NCBI GenBank assembly: GCA_022376465.1
Contig: JACDTU010000002.1
Coordinates: 434,001-498,000, forward strand
Direction of reading: 5' to 3'
Source of the DNA: Cubamyces lactineus
Taxonomy: Eukaryota > Basidiomycota > Agaricomycetes > Polyporales > Polyporaceae
Length of the DNA stretch: 64,000 nucleotides
The notes below the pieces were generated by a model. The model searched no databases and was not told the origin of the DNA. It saw only the letters and a program-made list of their open reading frames with translations. A program made the position numbers and the translations under genes. Of this stretch, positions 59,310 through 64,000 are shown one piece after another; position 1 is the stretch's first letter; each line of letters opens with the position of its first letter.

Positions 59310-59770
59310 AACCGCCGTTGGCGCAGGCGGCATGATCTTCTGCTCATCGATCACCCCCACGTCCTCCCGGTGTTTCGTCAGCAATACCGGTGTGCTAGTC
59401 TAAGTCAGGAGCCACAGGACGAGCGAGTACGGTTGTGGCCTCGCAACTCCGTACCGCTCCAGCCGTCGCGCGACCTCTGCGCTCGTGTAGGTATCGCTAT
59501 CCTGGCGGCGGTGGTCCATGTAGAACCTAAACACACCCGCCTGCATGCCCATCAGAGTCTGCGCCGCTGAACGTGCCTTGAGGCAGGGAAAGGTGAGGCT
59601 GAATAGCGTGTTCTATACGATCGCCTGGTCGCGCTGCTCTGCTTCCTCGCCCACGTTCGGGTCCCCTTCTATTGGGAGCGGCTCCGATGCGTTCTCGAGC
59701 GGCTCTGATGCGTTCTTGAGAGTCTGGTCCCGACGCTTGCACACAACGTACGGATGTCGATCAAAGGATC
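59310..59770 (-). pseudogene. VPS11 fragment, second copy
   Basis: Matches VPS11 exon 9 from TLENASEPL to about the DEQKIMPP region and then breaks. It carries the same internal deletion as the copy at 38.9 kb (junction GCGCAGACTCTGATGGGCAT) and a 21 bp tandem duplication at 59676-59716. No open product. Confidence 0.82.
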
Positions 59771-59796
59771 CCGGGATAACAGGCACCACACGTTCT

Positions 59797-60193
59797 CCGG
59801 CACACTGAAGAGTTCTACGGCATGATCCTCGGCTCGCCCCACATGGACAAGCTCGGCGCGGAGCGCGTCCTCGCACACTACATGGGCCGCCCCAAGTCCA
59901 CCGACCCAGACAGAGAAACTAAAGAGAACGTTCTCCCTCCCAGCTAGCAGAAGCTCGACGGCCTCCTGGCCGAGGGCGAGCTCAGGCGTGTGGTGATTGT
60001 GCGCCCAACGCTCTTGTCCGATGGCGAGTGCAGGGCGGACGACCCGAAGAAGGGCAAGCCGGCGTACAAGTGGGAGAAGAAGAGAGCGAATATACGGTCT
60101 CGCGCCGCGATACGGCGCACTTCATAGTCGAGGGCGCGCTGAAGAACTGGGATAGATGGGAGGGCAAGGGCGTCTGTCTTGTGTACCATTGAG
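59797..60193 (+). pseudogene. NAD(P)-binding protein gene fragment, second copy
   Basis: Matches the 3' third of the gene at 44.4 kb (EEFYGMILGSPHMDKLGAER, KENVLPP). Trp of PPGWQK is replaced by a TAG stop and the frame is disrupted further on. Joined head-to-head to the VPS11 fragment exactly as at 38.8 kb. Confidence 0.82.
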
Positions 60194-60259
60194 GTGGGAT
60201 CGCGCACTTGATAGATATTAGGGAAGGCTACACGTGTTGCTCTGCGAAATGTGAACTCA

Positions 60260-60535
60260 GCATCAACTTGGTGAACGGCCTCCGACAATCTCATGCACTC
60301 ACAAACTGAATCGTGTCTCTGCGCATAGTCAGAGAATGTCAAGTCCGAGTCACTCCTCCCTGTCAAGCACAGTACGCGGAGCTGCGAGACGTGGAGAGTA
60401 TGCGCGCCATCGCTTGTGCATACCGGAAGCACACCCACGCAGACCTCGACTCGGAGAAGGCTCTGAGAAATTACCGAAAAGGTTAGACTTTCCCGCTCTC
60501 GTTCGGTGTTGATACCACGAGCTAATCGTAGCTAG
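60260..60535 (+). pseudogene. RPN6 fragment behind X5
   Basis: RPN6 exon 7-like sequence (HADLDSEKALRNYRKG) with GT donor and intron 7 start; preceded by degenerate upstream RPN6 sequence. Pairs with the fragment behind X1. Confidence 0.74.
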
Positions 60536-60728
60536 AGTTATGGGGGGTTTCAAGGGCTAGCGTACGTACTTTGTATGCAATACCCTATTACATCTGCGCG
60601 TCTCCGATGGCAACCTTCAGACCTACCACCCTCCTAGATGTCCTCCAGTAGTGCAGTCGTTCAAGCAACAAGGCCGCGGTAATGCGACATCCCGCAAGCT
60701 TGGCGAGAGGCTGAGAGGGTTTACCAGC

Positions 60729-61572
60729 CTACACGCTACTGTCGCTAGTGTTCCTTACAGGCGGATAGTCGTGATAGAAGCACCTGGCATTACACGTCAG
60801 AGGGACCCAGTGAGCGACAGCCGTAACATATAATACACGTACCTATGCAGATCAAACTTGTACTCCGAGGACCTCGAGCTTGCCGGATGGTAAAACCAAT
60901 GTGGCTCCGCCTCCTTAGGCAACCGCAGGATCTTCTTCGTGATACCCAATACTTCTTGGAAGATAGATGCAGACTTATGGAACATTGCATAGTCCTGGTC
61001 GGCAAACGCGTTCGAGTACAAGACAAGGATGGTGCCCGTCGGTGCTTCGTCCTTATCCAGGGCACACCCCCAAGACAGACTGTATCCACAGTTGCTATAA
61101 TCACGGAAAAGCGCTATGGGCCATCTGGTCATGATGTAGCTCGCAAGGCATGTCCGGGCGTCATACTCGGTCATGCTGCGACCGGCCGCAGGGTGCGATG
61201 AATTTTTTGGTAACGTGTTGCGCTTCAACTTTTTCGCGATCCGCACTATGTAGGGGTCACCGCCAGGCACGAGGAGGCCGTAAAACAGTGAGGGGGTCAT
61301 ACGCTGGTGAATATGACGGTTGCGCAACGTCTCGGGCAACTGTGCATCAGAGTAACAAGCAAATCGAGCTAATGCCTGCGATCGCGAGTGATATTTCCAT
61401 GCAAGTCGGAGGAGGGACTGTCAATATTGCCAGCTGGCGGCACACGACATTGGCGGGGTTCCCTTACCTGGGCATATCTCGAGTCCGCTCGACTCGGGGG
61501 CTGCAGGGAGGATGGTTTGGCCTTGGGGGTTGCTTCAGGATCAGTCGATGACTCGGAGACTTGCCCTGTCAT
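60729..61572 (-). CDS. family X unknown protein, copy X5
   Basis: Exons 61572-61468, 61375-60843 and 60783-60729 join in phase to 230 residues. Main domain LPETLRNRHIHQRMTPSLFY, LSWGCALDKDEAPTGTILVL, YAMFHKSASIFQEVLGITKK, HWFYHPASSRSSEYKF; tail CFYHDYPPVRNTSDSSV. Closest to X1. Intact. The block behind it (RPN6, NAD(P)-binding and VPS11 fragments) mirrors that behind X1 in inverted order. Confidence 0.75.
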
Positions 61573-61739
61573 TGCGGCCTGCGTGATGGATATGAACACT
61601 GAGGCGGAGCGTGGACGCAGGAGGCGTGGCGGGCAACCGACGCAATGATCGGAGATAACTACAGTCAGAGTCCGCTGAGCTTCTTGTATTTACTGTATAT
61701 GTCCGAAGCGATGGACTCAGGCGCCGACTTGCCCAGCGA

Positions 61740-61950
61740 GGTTGTACGCGCTAAAGAATCGGGATGAATGGGAGGGCAAGGACGTCTGTCTTGTGTACTA
61801 TTGAGCTAGGATCTCGCATCTGATAGATGTCCAGGAATGCTACACATGTTTCCCTGCCAAATTCAAACTCGTCATCTACTTGGTGATTAGCCTCCGACAA
61901 TCATATGTGCTCACCGACTGAACCGCGTCTCTGCGCATAGTCGGAAGAGC
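61740..61950 (+). pseudogene. terminal remnant of the duplicated block
   Basis: 61758-61803 matches the last codons of the NAD(P)-binding protein gene and the sequence to about 61948 matches the RPN6-side flank found at 57.9-58.04 kb; similarity stops there. Marks the right end of the array. Confidence 0.65.
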
Positions 61951-62123
61951 GACCGGATGTAAACGTGGGGTGTGACTACTATTGGTACAAGTGCGTCCGA
62001 CCTTGATGGTGCTGGAATGAGTATAGGTAGGGGGCTTGAGCCGCGGGAAAACCCTCCCTGTTCTCACGCCGCACAAGAAATGGAAGGCGAGATAAAATAT
62101 AAAATAAAAGACACCGTAGGGGC

Positions 62124-62608
62124 TCAGGCCCTCTTGGGGTCGGCGGGTGGTTCAGGCGGAGGAACACCCCATTCGGGAAGGCCCTTCGGTCGCTCGATAC
62201 GTTTCGGCTCCCACTCCTTTGCCGCCGCAGCGCTGAGTTTCTGGTTGGGACTTGCTTAGACAATATGGCCAGAAACAGAGATGGCGCAAAGGACGCACGA
62301 AGTACTCTTCCCGTATGTCGAACTTCTTCCTGTTATGGGTCAGGCCCAGTTCTTGTTCTTTGCTGAGCTGTAAGCGACGGCATATCATCAGAAATTTACG
62401 TTTGGCACGATCATTGAGCACCAGCGTCCATGCATACCGCGGTGACTTTCTGGGCATGCAGATCATACCGCGTCTGCGTGAACTGCTGGAGGCCGAACGA
62501 AGCCCCGACGATGATCAGCACAAAGGGCACCCCAAACAGAGCGGGGTATTTCCTAAATATCTTGCTATATGTTGGTGCATTCAGAGGGTTGGAGGAGAAC
62601 GTCGGCAT
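62124..62608 (-). CDS. COX16: cytochrome c oxidase assembly protein Cox16
   Basis: Exons 62608-62438, 62367-62299 and 62240-62124 join in phase to 118 residues. MPTFSSNPLNAPTYSKIFRK, one membrane span (ALFGVPFVLIIVGASFGLQ), then the family signature QFTQTRYDLHAQKVT and LTHNRKKFDIREEYF, ending EWEPKRIERPKGLPEWGVPP. It is an inner mitochondrial membrane protein needed for cytochrome oxidase assembly. Length and domain order are typical. Divergent from VPS41 with 209 bp between start codons. Confidence 0.93.
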
Positions 62609-62817
62609 GTGGTGAGTGTAATCCAAGTGTCTAAGACAGAGAAGCGCCCGGAAGTACCGTACGCACGCGAGTGGGCGTCTCTTCCGCGCTTGCTCTCCGC
62701 CACCGCGCGTCACTGTCTAGTGTCGCGTCCCCCCACAACTAGCTGCTTCTCCCTCACTGCTGCTTAGCTTTTCTGGCTCCAAGGGAATGAGCAGTGCACG
62801 CATTGGCACCTTGTGAC
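62609..62817. promoter_or_regulatory. 209 bp bidirectional promoter, COX16/VPS41
   Basis: Lies between the divergent start codons. Pyrimidine-rich toward VPS41 (TTCTCCCTCACTGCTGCTTA). No specific element assigned. Confidence 0.5.
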
Positions 62818-64000
62818 ATGTCTGCAGAAGCCGCTGAGCATGGCTTGGAGTCCGATCACGATAGGCGGGTCACCGCGAGCCCGGACAGAATAAGTGAGGC
62901 GAGTGACCACGAGCGTAACGAGGAACACACAGAGGGCGACGGGGCGCACGAAGATGGGACCAGTGCAAGCGATACGCTTGACGAGGGTGCAGATGATGAT
63001 GAAGAGGGGGAGGACGAAGATGAGGAAGATGAAGGGGAGGACGAGGATGAAGAGCCTGCACTCAAATATGAACGTCTCGGCGGAATCGCGCACCAGCTAC
63101 TGCAGAAGGATTCTGCGTCCATGCTTGCATATGCCAATCAACGATTGGTGCGTCTCCACACGAGTACAAGTGATACTACGACACACTGAGGCACTGCGAC
63201 AGGCCCTCGGCACACACGGAGGAATGTTGCACATCATCGATCTTTCCGGCCAACATATCAAGTCGTTCACCGCTCATTCGGCCTCAGTGAGCGACATCTC
63301 CATTGACACCACCGGCGACTTCATCGCTACGGCCTCCATTGACGGTGAGTCTCTCATGGCCCGTGTCCATTGCTCAAGAACAGCGCTGATAACTCGGCGC
63401 TCGGGACTTCACTCTCAGGACAGGTCGTGGTTCATTCGCTCTCCGGCGCGGAGGCACCCTCATTCAACCTAAAGCGACCTGTGCGGACTGTTTCCCTGGA
63501 ACCTAACTTCGCCAAGAGCAGTTCGCGCTCATTAATCTCTGGCGGAATGGCGGGAAACCTCATCCTGCATGAGAAGGGCTGGCTGGGTTATAAAGAGACA
63601 ATCCTCCATTCTGGTGAGGGTCCTGTATGGCAGGTCCGATGGCGCAACAACCTCATAGCGTGGGCAAACGACATTGTAGGCTCTGGTTTGGTTCTGATTA
63701 CTCTTCTAGTCACCGCGAGCTCAAATGCGTCTGGGCTTGTAGGGAGTCAAGATTTACGACACTCAGTCTCAGACTAGGATCACCTTCATCGACCGCCCCC
63801 CAGACAGTCCGCGCGCAGACCTTTTCAAGTGTACGCTACACTGGCAGGACGACTCTACTCTCCTGATTGGTTGGGCGGACCAAATCAAGGTCGCTCGTAT
63901 TCGTACGCGCCCGCGGAAGTCACCCTCGACTTCTAACATACCCTTGATTGTCGAAATTACCGCAGTCTTCCAGCTCGACTGCATGGTCTCAGGCATAGTC
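62818..64000 (+). CDS. VPS41: Vps41, HOPS subunit, 5' part only
   Basis: Exons 62818-63147, 63203-63344, 63419-63675 and 63743-past the window end; phases agree, 328 residues visible. A disordered, very acidic N terminus (Glu/Asp run, about 50-80) precedes PALKYERLGGIAHQLLQKDS, then beta-propeller repeats: HGGMLHIIDLSGQHIKSFTA, DFIATASIDGQVVVHSLSG, ISGGMAGNLILHEKGWLGYK, WANDIGVKIYDTQSQTRITF, FKCTLHWQDDSTLLIGWADQ. These match Vps41, the HOPS subunit that binds Rab7-type GTPase and AP-3 vesicles. The start M (MSAEAAEHG) gives the usual acidic leader; an upstream in-frame M at 62794 exists. The helical-repeat and RING parts lie beyond the window. Confidence 0.92.

Noticed and set aside
36900..61950. 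Interpretation of family X as a transposon
   Set aside because: No terminal inverted repeats, target-site duplications, transposase or reverse-transcriptase motifs were seen; introns are kept in every copy, so retroposition is excluded and DNA-level segmental duplication fits better.
1..64000. tRNA, rRNA and CRISPR-like arrays
   Set aside because: No cloverleaf with intact A and B boxes, no conserved rRNA block and no regularly spaced repeats were found by eye; a dedicated covariance-model scan was not possible.

Overview
The window reads as nuclear DNA of a filamentous basidiomycete, most likely a wood-decay agaricomycete. Genes are dense, split by many 45-90 bp GT-AG introns, GC-rich in codons and on both strands. 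The conserved proteins are fungal: an Skn7/Prr1-type HSF-response-regulator hybrid, an Asi1-like RING protein, Kre9/Knh-like cell-wall proteins, and large F-box families. No rRNA, tRNA, CRISPR array or intact transposon was recognised. Gene models below were assembled by joining exons by hand, checking splice sites and reading phase.

Layout. 0.8-2.7 kb (minus): two small secreted Kre9/Knh-like proteins, the first probably degraded. 3.4-7.0 kb (minus): a six-exon Asi1-like membrane RING protein and a 72-residue unknown. 7.9-16.8 kb (plus): four tandem F-box/leucine-rich paralogues (A-D); C carries an in-frame stop. 17.7-21.4 kb (minus): SKN7-like regulator. 21.4-26.2 kb: no gene recognised. 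26.3-30.3 kb (minus): two more F-box paralogues (E, F). 31.5-35.4 kb: divergent pair, a BuGZ/ZNF207-like zinc-finger protein (minus) and an alpha/beta hydrolase (plus). 35.6-62 kb: a segmentally duplicated region. It holds five intact copies of one unknown three-exon gene (family X), each followed by a broken piece of RPN6, and several followed by pieces of an NAD(P)-binding protein gene and VPS11. The intact parents lie between the two sets of copies: NAD(P)-binding gene 44.4-45.4, ATP18 46.4-46.7, VPS11 47.2-50.9, RPN6 52.0-53.8, RPN7 54.0-55.5. The arms are arranged as an inverted repeat (X1 pairs with X5, X2 with X3). 62.1-64.0 kb: COX16 (minus) and the 5' part of VPS41 (plus), divergent.

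How the genes relate. RPN6 and RPN7 encode lid subunits of the 26S proteasome and share a 238 bp promoter region containing two copies of the same ACGCGT-centred 10-mer. VPS11 and VPS41 are both HOPS vacuolar tethering subunits. The F-box proteins would be substrate adaptors of SCF ubiquitin ligases, and the Asi1-like protein is itself a membrane RING protein, so ubiquitin-proteasome functions are frequent here; whether that has meaning is unknown.

Most striking: all six F-box genes keep a 10-nucleotide internal exon in the same place and phase; family X is an intact, expanding, unrecognised gene family that carries along captured fragments of housekeeping genes; and an unknown protein at about 40-42 kb contains a PD-(D/E)XK-like nuclease motif.
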